Shown piece after piece: positions 41,215 to 52,366 of a stretch of 64,000 bases of DNA; within the stretch, counting starts at the first letter, position 1, and the number at the start of each line of letters is the position of its first letter. Position numbers and translations under genes: made by a program. The notes beneath the pieces are model-generated. The model made no database searches and was not told the DNA's origin. It saw nothing but the letters and a program-made list of their open reading frames with translations. Source of the DNA: Ichthyophis bannanicus (taxonomy: Eukaryota > Chordata > Amphibia > Gymnophiona > Ichthyophiidae); NCBI GenBank assembly GCA_033557465.1, contig JAWIIG010000038.1:1612001-1676000 (forward strand), written 5' to 3'.

Positions 41215-42285
41215 ACAGTGTCAATGAGTTCAAAAAGGAATATTATTCAAAAATTAAATCATGTCCTCCATAAATCGACCACGAGAGCTCTTCAACATTG
41301 TCAAATCTCTACTCAAACGCACTGAAAATAACAGAACTCTTAAAATGCCAACACTACATGAGCTAGCAAACTATTTCCAAGCAAAGGTTGATAAAGAAGA
41401 TCTCAACCTCACCATACTACAATATGAACAAACAATTAATCCTCCTCTGCGGAAGCTCACCCCACCTTCACTTGAAAATCTAGAAACCATCATTCATGAC
41501 CTCAACACTACAACTTCTCCTCTTGACCCCTGCCCAGTAAGCTGTATCAAGCTTGCCCATTCTGAACTAGCTCCTTTCACCCTTCATGCAAGCTCACATA
41601 CCATCACAACTCAAACATTGATCTTTCCGCCTTATTCTAAAGAATCATAAGTTAGCAACAAGAGAGCCTAGTTCACATCATCAGCAGTCTTTCCTTCCTA
41701 GCTAAAATGACTGAAAGTGCAAACGCAACTTCGGGATTTCATCAACAAACTCCCTGTTGGATACACAGCAACATAGTTTCAGACAATATCATGGTGTGGA
41801 AACTCTTATCTCCCTCTTTGACAAGCTTATAAAAGATATACAAAACCCTGATCAAGGCTTCATTTTAATTTTCTTAGTTATAAAGGCTGCTTTCGATTCA
41901 GAATCCCACCAACTTCAAGGCTTCATTTTAATTTTCTTAGTTATAAAGGCTGCTTTCGATTCAGAATCCCACCAACTATTGCTTACACGCTTACAAATAA
42001 TAGGAGCGCAAAATTCTGCCCTTGTACGGTTCAGCTTATACTTAAAGGAACATCAGCAACACGTGAGAATAGGACATACTAAATCTTCTCCACATAATCT
42101 CACTCGTGGAGTTCCACAAGGTTCAGCATTCTCCTCACTACTATTTAACATATGCATACAGCCAATCTACAAAATTATTCAGGATCACAACATTTTATAC
42201 CACATTTATGCCGATGATAGCATGATTTACGCTTCTTCTTCCTTTGCAACAGCACACCATGTCAAAACCAGCTCAAAATAAACCT
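41215..42285 (+). pseudogene. Rex1/L2-like LINE reverse transcriptase with internal 63-bp duplication
   Basis: The first frame (41261-41650) covers the region before RT and the fingers (LFNIVKSLLKRTENNRTLKM, LANYFQAKVDKED, PLDPCPVSCIKLAH). After a shift, the second frame (41757-42281) has QQHSFRQYHGVETLISLFDK and motif A. Motif A occurs as a tandem in-frame duplication of 21 residues (GFILIFLVIKAAFDSESHQL twice, 41854-41979). Then come HVRIGHTKSSPHNLTRGVPQ, GSAFSSLLFNICIQPIY and HIYADDSMIYASS with intact motif C. Motif A has lost the usual first Asp (LDLSAAFD in relatives). The copy is dead and is truncated by the SINE at 42290. Confidence 0.8.
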
Positions 42286-42289
42286 CAAG

Positions 42290-42589
42290 AGGAGGGAGGC
42301 GTGGTCTAGTGGTTAGGACAAGGTACTTCAGGCCGGAGGGCCGGGGGTTCAAGTCCCACCTGGGGACAGCAATCTCAGGCCGGAGGGACTGGGATTTCTA
42401 GTCCTATAGGCACTCCTTGTGGTCTTGGGCAAGCCACTTAACCCTCCATTGCCCATGTTCCCTGTAAGTATTAACGTATGTGTGTCATATCCCCTCGTGT
42501 TAAATGTATCCCCCAATTGACCGCTTTGACCTGGTGAAAAGCGGAATATAAATACAGCTAAATAAATAAATAAATAAATAAAATAAGAA
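42290..42589 (+). mobile_element. tRNA-derived SINE, full copy
   Basis: The head is gaggcgtggtctagtggttagg with an A box (tggtctagtgg) and a B box (ggttcaagtcc at about 42346) for RNA polymerase III. The body has the characteristic gtggtcttgggcaagccact and taaccctccattgccc. The 3' part gaccgctttgacctggtgaa..cggaatataaatacagc ends in (AAAT)n at about 42558-42589. The 3' tail is shared with LINE-type tails at 32300 and 14870, which suggests a LINE partner. Confidence 0.88.
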
Positions 42590-42867
42590 AACAGAAGTGC
42601 TCTTTATAACTAGGAACCAAAACTTCTCTGCACCCACAGTTTTAAAAGTCAATGCAGAGCTAAAAATTAAATAGGAGATCCACTACCTAAGAACAATTGA
42701 TCACCGACTCCCTCTACAATCCCACATCAATAGAACAACCAGGACAATTTACCAGAACATCAAAATCCTTCAATAATTATGCCCTTTGATCGATCAAAAT
42801 CACTTCTGAACGGTATTCCTGGCAATGATCTCCCCACACTTGAACTTTTGCATCATCATTTATGAGG

Positions 42868-42948
42868 GAGGAGTGGTCTAGTGGTTAGGAGGACATGGTA
42901 CCTCAGGCCGGAGGGCGAGGGTTCAAGTCCCACCTGTTAGTCCAACCC
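42868..42948 (+). repeat. SINE head fragment
   Basis: gggaggagtggtctagtggt..caggccggagggcgagggttcaagtcccacctg repeats the tRNA-like head of the SINE at 42290 with A and B boxes, then stops. Confidence 0.8.
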
Positions 42949-43454
42949 ACATTAACAGCTAGAGCAACTTAGTAAACATACCCCTATGAGTCAGAGAAAC
43001 CTAGCCCTCAGTAAGAAATCAGACTGATGTTACAGTAGGTACACCGTGAAATGTAAATCAGGTGAAATGAGCAATAAAATAGCTAACAAAATAGAATTTA
43101 TGAATTGGTCTATTTTCCAATGAAAAAATGCTTAACTTTTAAACAGAATAAAAGTCTGAAGCTTCAAATAGTCGAACAGGTTAAAATTCTTGGCTGAAAT
43201 TTCTAGTGAAGTGCACAAATATCAAGAGAGACCATGTGTACAAATGCAATTTCAGCAGATAAAGAAATGTCAAATTCTTTCCACTTAAAAAAAAATTGAA
43301 AAAGACAGTTTTTGAAGCAGCAGCTATCATTCAAAGAACAATTCTCTGCTAAGAGACTTCAAAAAACTAGCTTCCTTTAGCAGAGAATTTCCTGTTCAGG
43401 CAAAAAAAGTTTTGAAATATCAAATCTCACTGCATTTCCCCTCAAATTCAATTT
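42949..43454. other. AT-rich intron sequence
   Basis: No gene is seen. The inverted-looking agcagagaattt/aaattctctgct words near 43340-43390 are too short to call. Confidence 0.4.
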
Positions 43455-43464
43455 CTCATTCACT

Positions 43465-43605
43465 TAAATTTATTTATTTAACAAAGCTTATATACCGCCC
43501 CTTCCTGAGATCAGGGGCGGTTTACATGGAACATCAGAACATGTTTTACATTGAACATAGGAACTATGTACATTTAACATATGAACAAAGGAACTATAAG
43601 GGTTA
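43465..43605 (-). repeat. SINE/LINE 3'-tail (minus) next to mariner
   Basis: TTTATTTATTTAAC is followed by tataccgccccttcctgaga and ggggcggtttacatggaaca, the inverted SINE tail. Repeated (gaacata)-type units follow up to the mariner end. Confidence 0.65.
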
Positions 43606-44163
43606 TTTTTAAAGTAAGGTCTGATTGGCTGTAGCTTTGTAAATTTTTTCCCCCTGTAGAAACAAGCATGAATGCCGGCTCCTGGCATGCCTTGTGCAAA
43701 AGCAGATGCCATTTGCAGTCGTGGTGTCACTTTGTACGGTTTATACTGAGACGTTAAAATGTTTAAGACAATTGAGCAGCCCTCTGACTGTGAAATACGG
43801 TCTGTGATTCAGTTTTTGAAAGCAAGGACCGTGTCATCAGCTGACATTCATCGCCAGATATGTGAGGTGTATGGCCCCAATGCGACGAGTGACAGCAAAG
43901 TGAATAAATGGGCGAGATTGTTCAAGGACAGGCGGGACAATGTTCATGATGAACTGCGATCGGGTCGACCTTCAGTAATCACAGAAGATTTGGTGCGCAG
44001 TTGATGCAAAAATTCATGAAGAATGGCAATTCACGATTTCCACTTTGTCACTGAAATTTCCACAAGTTTCAAGGTCAGTGCTATACAAAATACTTTCTGA
44101 AAAATTGCAGTCCAGAAAACTGTGCTCGCGATGGGTTCCCAGGTTGCTTTCCAAGGAACACAG
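43606..44163 (+). pseudogene. mariner transposase, N-terminal half (plus)
   Basis: The plus-strand frame 43759-44004 encodes MFKTIEQPSDCEIRSVIQFL, SSADIHRQICEVYGPNATSD, KVNKWARLFKDRRDNVHDE and RSGRPSVITEDLV. This is the paired HTH DNA-binding region of a mariner transposase. After a frameshift at about 44000 it continues DAKIHEEWQFTIS, FPQVSRSVLYKILSEKLQ and LCSRWVPRLLSKEH, ending at about 44163. The catalytic DDD half in this orientation is missing. About 150 bp of 5' non-coding sequence precede the ATG. Confidence 0.85.
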
Positions 44164-44432
44164 TTGCCATAATCTTGCGTGTTGAGATTGTCTGTTTGGC
44201 TTTCACTTTGAGTGGAGATGACGTGTGTCTCCATTCCATCGACTGCCGCTTTGATTCTGGAGTCACATGAGAAACCCATGTTTCGTCCCCTATAACAATG
44301 TGGTCAAAAAGTTCATCTCCTTCCTCATTGTATCGGATCAAAAATGTCAAAGCATTAGCCATTCTCCTTTTTTGGTGTTCCTCGGAAAGCAGCCTGGGAA
44401 CCCATTGTGAGCACAGTTTGTCCCGCCCATCC
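44164..44432 (-). pseudogene. mariner transposase, middle/catalytic part (minus)
   Basis: The minus-strand frame from about 44430 encodes LCSQWVPRLLSEEHQKRRMA, LTFLIRYNEEGDELFDHIV and GDETWVSHVTPESKRQSMEW (first catalytic Asp in GDETW). It continues RHTSSP...QTISTRKIMATVF and stops at the junction at about 44164. Both fragments contain the LCSxWVPRLLSxEH segment, so they come from two copies or an overlapping inverted duplication, not a simple inversion of one copy. The junction (ctgtgttcc) is a possible microhomology. Confidence 0.84.
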
Positions 44433-44860
44433 TCGTATGTACATTTAACGCAGGACCTATATACATTTAGCATGTACGATTGTGTATGGGTAGTTATATC
44501 CATTTTGATTGTGTTTAATGTTTGATCTAGGGTGATTATGTCATTTTAAAGTTTAAGTGGAAATCCAGTTCTTTTCCCTTCCAGGTCCTAAGTGCCAATT
44601 TCTGCCTCACTCACACAGTAAACCTTCTATGCAGCCTGTACTAGTAGTGTTCTTCCCCAGCACCAAAAAGAAAAAAAATGTTCTTCAAGCAGTTTGTATA
44701 AGCACAAACAGGAAAACGACTGCAACTTCTCTGCCCAACAGTCATATACACATGCCAATGTGAATTTATAGCACATTCAATGAAAGCCATCAAGTCATTT
44801 TTCTAAGGCTCCTATGGGTGTCCCATGCCCCACAGCATTATTCTATTCTCTACTCCTGGG
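44433..44860. other. Intron sequence, no gene seen
   Basis: gtacatttaacgcaggacct near the mariner end resembles the flank left of the mariner (43568 on), which suggests the mariner pair lies within one older repeat. Otherwise nothing is recognised. Confidence 0.4.
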
Positions 44861-44925
44861 GGAATTCTGCAACTGCGCAATGCAGAATTTGCACAGAATT
44901 CCCCATCTATGTGGAATTCTGTACA
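44861..44925. repeat. Short palindromic repeat (gggggaattctgc ... gcacagaattcccc)
   Basis: Two inverted arms lie about 25 bp apart around 44865-44910, followed by a further gtggaattctgtacagg. This fits the tip of a MITE or a terminal repeat. Confidence 0.5.
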
Positions 44926-44989
44926 GGTACTAGCAGGCAATGAAGCATGCTTGGGTGCACAAGCTTTAAGGGTGCCCGAGCTTGCCTCA

Positions 44990-46460
44990 CTGTTTGTCTT
45001 CTCACAGTCACGCGAGAATTTCTGTGAGAAGGAAGTTGGATTGTTCAGCAGGACCAGCCGCTGCCTCAACAGCCCCCACGCAGATGTAATCTACAGAGGG
45101 CGGCACCCCTACTGGAAGTGCATCAGATCTGCATACTATGACCTCCTCAGTCAATCTGGATCCTGATGGTGCTCTATAGAACAAAGCACTCACCTTATGA
45201 GTGGTCACAAAAGAAATACATACAGCAAAACCTGCTTTGGCCAAGGTTGAACTAGGACATTCATGCCTCCCCCTCTCCCCAAGACCACCTCTCTTTGGTG
45301 ACAGAAGAATCTGTGCAGCTTGGCATTGGCCTGAACTGCCATCAGATCCATCTTGGGGTGAACCCACCTGTCCAGGATCCTCTGGAATGATAATCGCTCA
45401 ACTCCCACACTCCAGGATAGAGGATGTGGTAACAGATTACTGCAGGAGTGGGCAACATGAAAGTGGACTGTGCTGCGCAGCGAAGGGCCAGAAAATTCCG
45501 TTCCACCCAAGAAAACAGGAGGGTAATTTCCTGCAAAAGCCTGGAACTCTTCGTGCTCCATTGCTGATTGACACAGGTTACTGCCATGGTGTTTTCCGAA
45601 AAGATCTGAACTGCTTTACCTTGGACTATGTCCCAGAGACACAAGAGAACCAAGTAAATGGCCCTTGACTTCGGCTGATTGATTGGCCAAGCCCCCTCCC
45701 GCTTGTTCAAGCGACCCTGGGCAGTCTACCCCTGGCAATGAGCTCCTCAGCTGAGCAGAATGGCATCCATCATCATCAGAATCCACTGAAGAGCATCCAG
45801 AGGAAGGCCTCTCAGCAGATGAATGGGTTGCTCCTGCCATTTCGGGCTGGCTGCCAGCAATGGGGAAAGAGGACGCCCAATGTCAAAGTCCTGGGAGCAA
45901 GGATCTTTGCAGCGGACGCATGTACACTAGCAACCAGGGGACCAGCTCTATCATTGCCACCACTGAACCTTGGAGCTGGAGACTGCTGCCTCCTAAAGGC
46001 CCTCATCAGCTGCAAACACAGCTTCTATGCCCTCTTCTTGGCTAGGAACACCTTTCCTGAGCCGGTGTCAAACCATGCCCCCCAGATATGCCAATGACTG
46101 GGTAGGATACAGGAAGCCCTTGTCATAGTTGATCACCCAGTCCAGACTCTACAGAAACGGCACCACTCGGGCCAATACCCGAAAAGCTTCCGAACGCAAC
46201 CTGATCTGAATAAGCCAGCCACCCAGGTAAAGATGCACACAAATTTTTTTGTTTCACACAGCGGTAGCCACCAAAACCATAACCTTGGTGAAGGTCCTCA
46301 GAACAGTGGAGACCACCAAAGGGTAGAGCTGCAACCTGTCATTGTAGCTTATGGAGGAATGCAGATTTGGAGGAAGAGGAAGCCGTGTGGGATCTCCAAG
46401 TCCCTCAAAAGGGTCTTCATTGCAAGCAAGGTAATACTGTGTGGCTTTTAAATACAAGCT
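44990..46460 (-). pseudogene. RT-RNase H fragment of a third DIRS-like family
   Basis: Minus-strand blocks in several frames are RT (VSTVLRTFTKVMVLVATAV near 46265, then LGGWLI replacing YLDDWLI, and a VINYDKGFLYPTQSLAYLG block) and RNase H. RNase H reads GAHCQG, a stop, TAQGRL, then IVQGKAVQIFSENTMAVTCV near 45620, SRLLQEITLLFSWVERNFLA, GVWELSDYHS and finally ILDRWVHPKMDLMAVQANAK. The pattern matches DIRS pol but differs from families 1 and 2. Stops and shifts are frequent. Terminal repeats, gag and recombinase are not seen. Confidence 0.7.
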
Positions 46461-46924
46461 CTCTGCTTGACAGCTCTTAATGGGGTTTTGGTTTTCATTT
46501 CTAATAAACTAATTAGTTTTCTGGTGCTGTATTACAAAAGAAGAATTTTTTGTGTTCTTGGGTCAAGCTCTGCTGTTAGAGTTCATTGTTGTTTTTCTAG
46601 CCTTCCATTCAAAGCAAGCTTTTGAAGTCACTAATCTCATCAGGTGTTAGATCCCTTCCTTCCTACCCACCCCAGCTCCCACCCACCCGATGTAAGAATT
46701 CTTGCTATACCAGGCAACTCCCCAATTAGCTTTTTGACAAAACAATTTGCCATTCTTCAAGGAGCTTTGATTATGAAATTTTACAAAGGGAAAACATTAA
46801 TCTGTATTCTTCAGACACATAACAAAATTTACTAATGTAAAGTAATAGCTGTCTAGCAAGGACGTGGGGCTACACACAGAGATATAGAACAGCACTGTTA
46901 AGAGCACACAGAGGTTAACTGCTG
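46461..46924. other. Intron sequence, no gene seen
   Basis: This is AT-rich sequence up to the truncated left edge of DIRS copy G, with no recognised features. Confidence 0.4.
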
Positions 46925-47136
46925 GCTAGTCCTCACATATGGGACTCTCAAGCCACAGGCTACCAAAAAGACCTGTAGGAGTCGCATGTGATCCAAAAGG
47001 CGAACCATGAAGAGCAGCAAAGAGTGCTGAATGGCTTGAAGTCCAGTGATGCAGTCCCAACAATAATGCTGAAATCCCCTCTCCAGTAGCTTGAACACAA
47101 AGGTCAGGAGGGAAGGAGTTGCGCTATTCCCCAAAG

Positions 47137-48160
47137 AGGTGACGAAGTACTGCCTGGCTGAAGGCGCTATCGTGCTGTGAGCTCTCCTCCAAGCAGTAGT
47201 GCACTGTGAAGGTATGGACCGAAAATCAGATGGTGGACCAGCAGATGTCCTGCAGGGGGACCAAGTGCAGGTGAGCCACCGAGACCATCATGGCACGCAC
47301 ATCATGCATGGTAACATGATGCTCCAGGGAGTCCAGCCTGCTCATAGGCGAAAAGGTAGACAGGGTACACTTAGAGACTGCGTTCCCGAGCCCATCAAAG
47401 GATGTCAAAGGAGATGAACAACTGTGACGAGCCTTAGTCCTCTCTAGGTAGAAGGCCAGTGCCCTTTTGCAGTCCAAAGTGTGAAGCAAGGCCTCCACCC
47501 GGGATGTGCGAGGCTTGTGGAATAAGGTGGGAAGGACCACCTCTTGGATGATATTAAAAGCAGACACCACCTTAGGCAGGAATTTCAGGCGAGTCCAGAG
47601 AATGACCTTGTTTTTGTGGAACCTGGTGTAGGGGGGCATGGGCCACCAGCGACTGCAGTTCACTGACCAGTCTGGCCGAAGTTAGTGCTACTAGGAACAC
47701 CACTTTCCACAACAGGAACTTGAGATGGCATGTAGCTAGCAGCTCAAAAAGGGGGAGCCATCAGCTTCCTAGGACAATGTTCATGTCCCACATCACCAGC
47801 AGTGGGCGGACGGGGGGGTGGGGGACCACAAGAAGAGAGGTCCAGTCATAAAAATGGCACACAAGGGGGTGCACAGAGACGGGCTGCCCATCGACAAAGT
47901 GGCAACGCGCAGCCAGGGCACTGAGGTGCACCCTGATGGAATTGGATTTTAGACCAGCCCGGGAAAGGTGCAGGAGATACTGGAGGATGTCTTGCACAGA
48001 GCAGGAGAAAGGGTTGAGATTCCTGTCTGCACACCAGACAGAGAATCTACGCCATTTGAAGGCATATGAGCCCTGTGTTAAGTCCTTGCATGATGCCATC
48101 CTCCACATCCCAAGAGAGGTGGAGATGTGCTAGGGCTAACCATTCAGCAGCAATGCCATC
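47137..48160 (-). pseudogene. DIRS tyrosine recombinase (copy G)
   Basis: The frame 48108-47761 has YAFKWRRFSVWCADRNLNPF, then LLHLSRAGLKSNSIRVHLSA. The frame 47663-47226 has PPYTRFHKNKVILWTRLKF, LPKVVSAFNIIQEVVLPTLF and HTLDCKRALAFYLERTKA. The catalytic HDVRAMMVSVAHL (H-x-x-R) follows, then LQDICWSTI. After a shift the Tyr-containing tail remains recognisable at about 47190-47140. Box I lies in the broken part between the frames. Confidence 0.8.
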
Positions 48161-48299
48161 AGGGTGAGGATTTGGAGGTTGGAATGGAGAAGGGTCCCAG
48201 CAAGTCTGGGGCATGGCCAGAAGTATTGGGGCAGCCCATGATAACTGCAGGAATAGGGGGAACTATGGCTGCTGGGGCCACCAAGAAGCAATGAGAACT

Positions 48300-49990
48300 A
48301 TCAAGGCCTGGTCCGAATGCACCTTGAGCAAGATCTTGGGGACCAGGGGAGTAAGTGGGTATGCATACAGTAGACTCCCAGACCAAGACAGGAGAATGAG
48401 TCTACCACCATATGTTCTGGGGTTGGCCTCCAGGAGTAGAAGCGTGGCAGCTGTGTGGTCTCAGGGTTGGCGAATAGGTCCAACGTCAGGGTCCCACAAT
48501 GTCAAAAGATGGAGATGGCCACCGCTGGGTTGAGGCGCCACTCATGGGGCTGAAGGACTCTGCCGAGTCGATCTACAAACAGATTGTCTTGGCCCGGCAG
48601 GTAGACTGCCCAGAGGATTGTGCCCTTCTACATGGTGAAGGTCCAAAGGCAGACTGCCTCCAAACAGAGGGGGTATAAGTCCATTTCCCCCTGCTGCTTG
48701 ATGTAAAACATTGCTACTTGGTTGTCCATTTGATAAGGACAACCTGGTTCGTCAAGTGGGCCTGGAACACCCAAAGGGCATTCGTCACAGCTCGGAGTTC
48801 CAGGAAGTTGATCTGGAGGGCACATTCCTCCCGAGACCAGGTGCCCTGCGATTGAAGACCAGCGCAGTGGACTCCCCAGGCAAACCTGGAGGCGTCTGTG
48901 GTAAGAACGCGTTGGGCCAGTGGGGACTGGAAGGGTAGGTCAGCCATGAGATTCTACCAGCTCTGCCACCAGGTGAGGGAGGCCATGAAAAGTTGGGCGA
49001 CTGGGACTCAATCCTCCAGGTGGCCTGTGGCCCGAATCCATTGAGAGCTGAGGGTCCACTGGGCCCGTCACATGCGTAGATGGGCCTCCGGGGTTACATG
49101 AACTGTCAAGGCCATGTGCCCCAATAGGCGCAGCAGGAGATGGGCGAATGCTGATGAGCAACCCTATTACCTCTTTTGCTAGGGTCGCCAGATACCGAGC
49201 CCAGTCCAGTCCTGGGCTCAGATCGGGATTGAGTCCAGAAGGGCTCCTATCAACTCCAGGCACTGGGTTGGTAGCAGATGAGACTTTGGGAAATTGATCA
49301 CAAACCCCAGATGCTGCAGCACCCCAATGGTACAGTGGGCCACGTGGCGGACCTCCTCTGATGAGCTGCCTCTCAGGAGCCAGTTGTCCAAATAGGGGAA
49401 GACAGACTCCCAGCAAGCGAAGGTGAGCAACGACTACACCCAGGGGGCCAAGGAGAGGCGGAAGGAGAGTACTCTGTACTGGTAATGACAGCCTCCAATG
49501 ATGAAGTAGAGGTACTGACAGTGCCAGGGATAGATCAGGATGTGGGCATAGGCATCTTTGAGAACTAAGGAGCATAGCCAATCTCCCCACTGGAGGTACG
49601 GCAGCAATGTTCCAAATGATAGCATCTTGAAATTCTCCTTGACCAGAAAGCGGTTTGAATCCTGCAGACACATGATGGACCGAAAGTCCCCTGTCTGTTT
49701 TGGGACAGGAAGTACCAGGAGTAGAACCTAGTGTCCCAGAGGGGCCGAAGGACTGGCTCTACCACCTGATCCTCGAGTAGGGACTAGGGTTCCTTCTGCA
49801 GGAGCTCTCTGTGCAAGGAGGTCATAGGTCGTTCCCCTGGAAACAAGGGAGGCAGCATCTGGTCGAAATGCAGAAGGTAACCTTCCTGCATCACCTAGGC
49901 GTTAATGGTGATGCCCGGCCAGAGGTGAGCGAAGTAAACCAGACATCCTCCCATGTGCCTTGGGCCTGGTCCTCGGGGGGGGGGGGGGGA
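48300..49990 (-). pseudogene. DIRS reverse transcriptase-RNase H (copy G)
   Basis: RT pieces are NRFLVKENFKMLSFGTLLPY near 49640, LVLKDAYAHILIYPWHCQYL, YRVLSFRLSLAPWV, then after a shift VFPYLDNWLLRGSSSEEV near 49400. The active site is YLDN, with the second Asp lost. RNase H pieces are LTTDASRFAWGVHCAGLQSQ near 48910, LQINFLELRAVTNALWVF, then NQVAMFYIKQQG near 48720-48690. The DLFANPETTQLPRFYS block (near 48480) follows. At least five frame breaks are present. Confidence 0.82.
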
Positions 49991-49999
49991 GGGCTATGC

Positions 50000-51985
50000 C
50001 CAAGGAGTCAAAAGCTCCTCCTAGGCTGCAGCTGGGGCGCTGTTTGGGGTTTCCTGCCTATGGGGTCTGCTGACCCTGATGGGGAGTCTGATAGGTCAGA
50101 AATTGGGGTATTTTCCGTAAGCCTTTTTCGCCTTCAGATGGAAGGGTGTTTTCCCTGAAGCATTCCATCTGAAAGAGTCAGCGGTCTTCCAGGACAGCCT
50201 GGTCCTGGTCATAAATGGACTCCAATCCGGCGTCAGTCATGGGTTTGCCAAAGTGATTCTCTCCCCAGCAGGGGACATCTGCTAGTTTGTCTTGCACCCA
50301 TTACTCCAAGTTAGAGGACTGCAGCCAAGCCAGGTGGCGGGCACTAATGCCCACCATAGCTACATGAGCCACAGACTTGAAGTTGTCATAGGCTGCTCGA
50401 GTCTGGAATTTGGAGCATTCCTTGATAGAGGATGTGAAGGTCTTGAAGCGCTCAAGAGATTCACCTGCCAGCCCAGCTGAGAACCCAGCAAGCTCCCTTT
50501 GCCAGGTCTCTCAGGTACGTGCCTATGTACAGCTGGTTAAGTCTGGATGCAGGCCGTGAGCATCAAGCCCTGGTAGCACTTTCTGCACATCCATCCATGC
50601 TGCGGCACCGAGGAGTGTGTCTTCTATCTCTTTATGCGACGCATGGCCAAATACACCACCATGGAGTTGCGAGGTAGCTGTGTCTTCGTCAAGTCTGGGC
50701 TCTTAACAACTCGATACAGGGAAATGAGTCACCGGCTCACTACTGGCACAGTCAATGGGGCTCTCCCACATCCTGAACATCAAGCACTCCAGGATAGGAG
50801 ATATCAGCACTAACAGTGTCTCCCCTCCGGGGGACTCGTACTGGATGATCTCCAAGTCCTCAGCACGAGGCTCATCCCCCGGTTCTGCCATGAAGGTCGG
50901 GGTCTTCGACATTCCCCAGACAAACTCAAGGAACGCAAGGTCATCAGGTGGGGACCTCCAGCACTCCTGAAGGGGGGGGACAGATCAGAGGGGACATCTC
51001 TGTGTAATCCAGTGTGGGGCGACTTGTCGTCAGTCTCCCAGACCGACTGAGTCAGACGAGACCTCGAGCCCCAGACGGACATTGGGATGATGAGACACTG
51101 GCGTAGAGGGGGGAACAAGGTGCCCCCGAGGTGCTCAAGGGTGAGTCACACCTCAAGTGAGAAGCCAATCAAGTCATAAACCATTCCAGCACAGGCTGGA
51201 CATCCTCCGGGGAGGTCCTCGCAGTGGAGGGTCCCAATGTCAGCACAGACAGCCTGGAGACTCTGGGCATTGGGCCCCGCTGTACCTCGAGGGAGGCAGC
51301 CAGGCTGCATTCTAAATATACCATCCTGGCTTTGATGTCAGTAGGCTCTGCAGCAACCGGTTCGGCCTCTATGGTATTGAGCCTGAAACCAGCTCCCTCG
51401 ATGGGGAATCACCAATGGTGATTGCATCTGAGGACCAAGCCCGATCTCCCAATGTGGTGGGAGTTTTCTCCCACCAGGGCAGCTTTGAGGGCCACTCCCA
51501 ACCATCGCCCTCTGTGTCAGGTCAAAGGCTGAGTCCGGGGGCTGGAGGTCTTACCTCCAGCTCTGGGATCAGACTTCAACTTAGACGATGTCTTCGACCC
51601 ACTAGGGAGGTCCTCAGAGGGCAACCCCCCAGTTCAAGGCTCCGTGATCTCAGGGCTAGGATCAAGCACGTGCGCATAATGCGAATCATCGGACGCAGTT
51701 TCTGAGGGCAGCAATTCCAGACACGATGCCGGAACCACGGCAGAGGCCTTCAAGCCAAGAAGCTCCCCCCATCCCCCGCTACTTTTCACGATTCCTCCAG
51801 CTCTTGTTCGACATCTGCAGGCATAGCGGGCAAGTGGAGGAGTCGTGATCCACACAGAGGCACTTGATACAGCAACTGTAATGGACATAATATGGGGACA
51901 TTTGCCATATTGCTTAAATCCACTGACCAAAGACACAGCAGGGAAGACGGCATCGTTGAGGTCAAATTCAAACATCTCAGTCGGG
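50000..51985 (-). pseudogene. DIRS gag-like remnants (copy G)
   Basis: The start region near 51960-51870 retains GFKQYGKCPHIMSITV and a degraded Cys cluster. Middle pieces (51118-50703) carry the equivalents of the acidic block and the EPRAEDLEIIQYESPGGE and ILECLMFRMWESPI blocks. The 50640-50200 part holds the C-terminal half in broken frames. Poly-G runs at 49977-49991 and 51980-51996 interrupt the sequence. Confidence 0.72.
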
Positions 51986-52189
51986 GGGGGGGGGGGGCGT
52001 GAGAAAATACCCACACCCCAAAAAAGAAAAATGACCCGAGAAAAAACACGATGCCAAGGCAAGAGCAGATTCAAAGGCGAAAAAGGTGAGAGTGGGAACC
52101 GACCAGCAAAAAGAATAGTGAAAAAGCGCTAAGTAGAAGAGTTAGAAAAACAGATTTTTACCAGGGGTGACAGACAGGATGTTTGCAGA

Positions 52190-52366
52190 GCTCCGTGGAA
52201 AAAAAGAAGACTGAGGTAAGGATGCTCCTTTGGGTGAGATGACTGCGCATATGCGGCCTGATTCCCAAAGGCTTTCTTTGAAAGCTGGAGAGTGATTACC
52301 ACACGAGCTCAGTCGATGCAGACGTCACCCATATGTGAGTACTGACTTCCTGCTTATTCCCAGAGA
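52190..52366 (-). repeat. Right terminal repeat of DIRS copy G
   Basis: gaagactgaggtaaggatgc, gattcccaaaggctttcttt, gaaagctggagag, cacccatatgtgagtactga and the outer end tgcttattcccagaga align with the right repeats of B and D, with several substitutions. Confidence 0.83.

Larger units (their letters stand above)
46925..52366 (-). mobile_element. DIRS retrotransposon copy G (family 1), decayed
   Basis: This minus-strand element starts on the left inside the internal complementary region (tagtcctcacatatgggact at 46928 matches 34946 of copy D). It lacks the left repeat. It continues with recombinase (48160-47137), RNase H and RT (about 49990-48300), gag (about 51960-50000), leader and right terminal repeat (about 52190-52366, outer end cttattcccagaga). 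Frames are broken every few hundred bases and many CpGs are lost. It is the oldest of the four family-1 copies by appearance. Confidence 0.88.

Noticed and set aside
42868..42948. tRNA gene
   Set aside because: A and B boxes are present, but there is no tRNA cloverleaf and the sequence repeats the SINE head seen at 42290.
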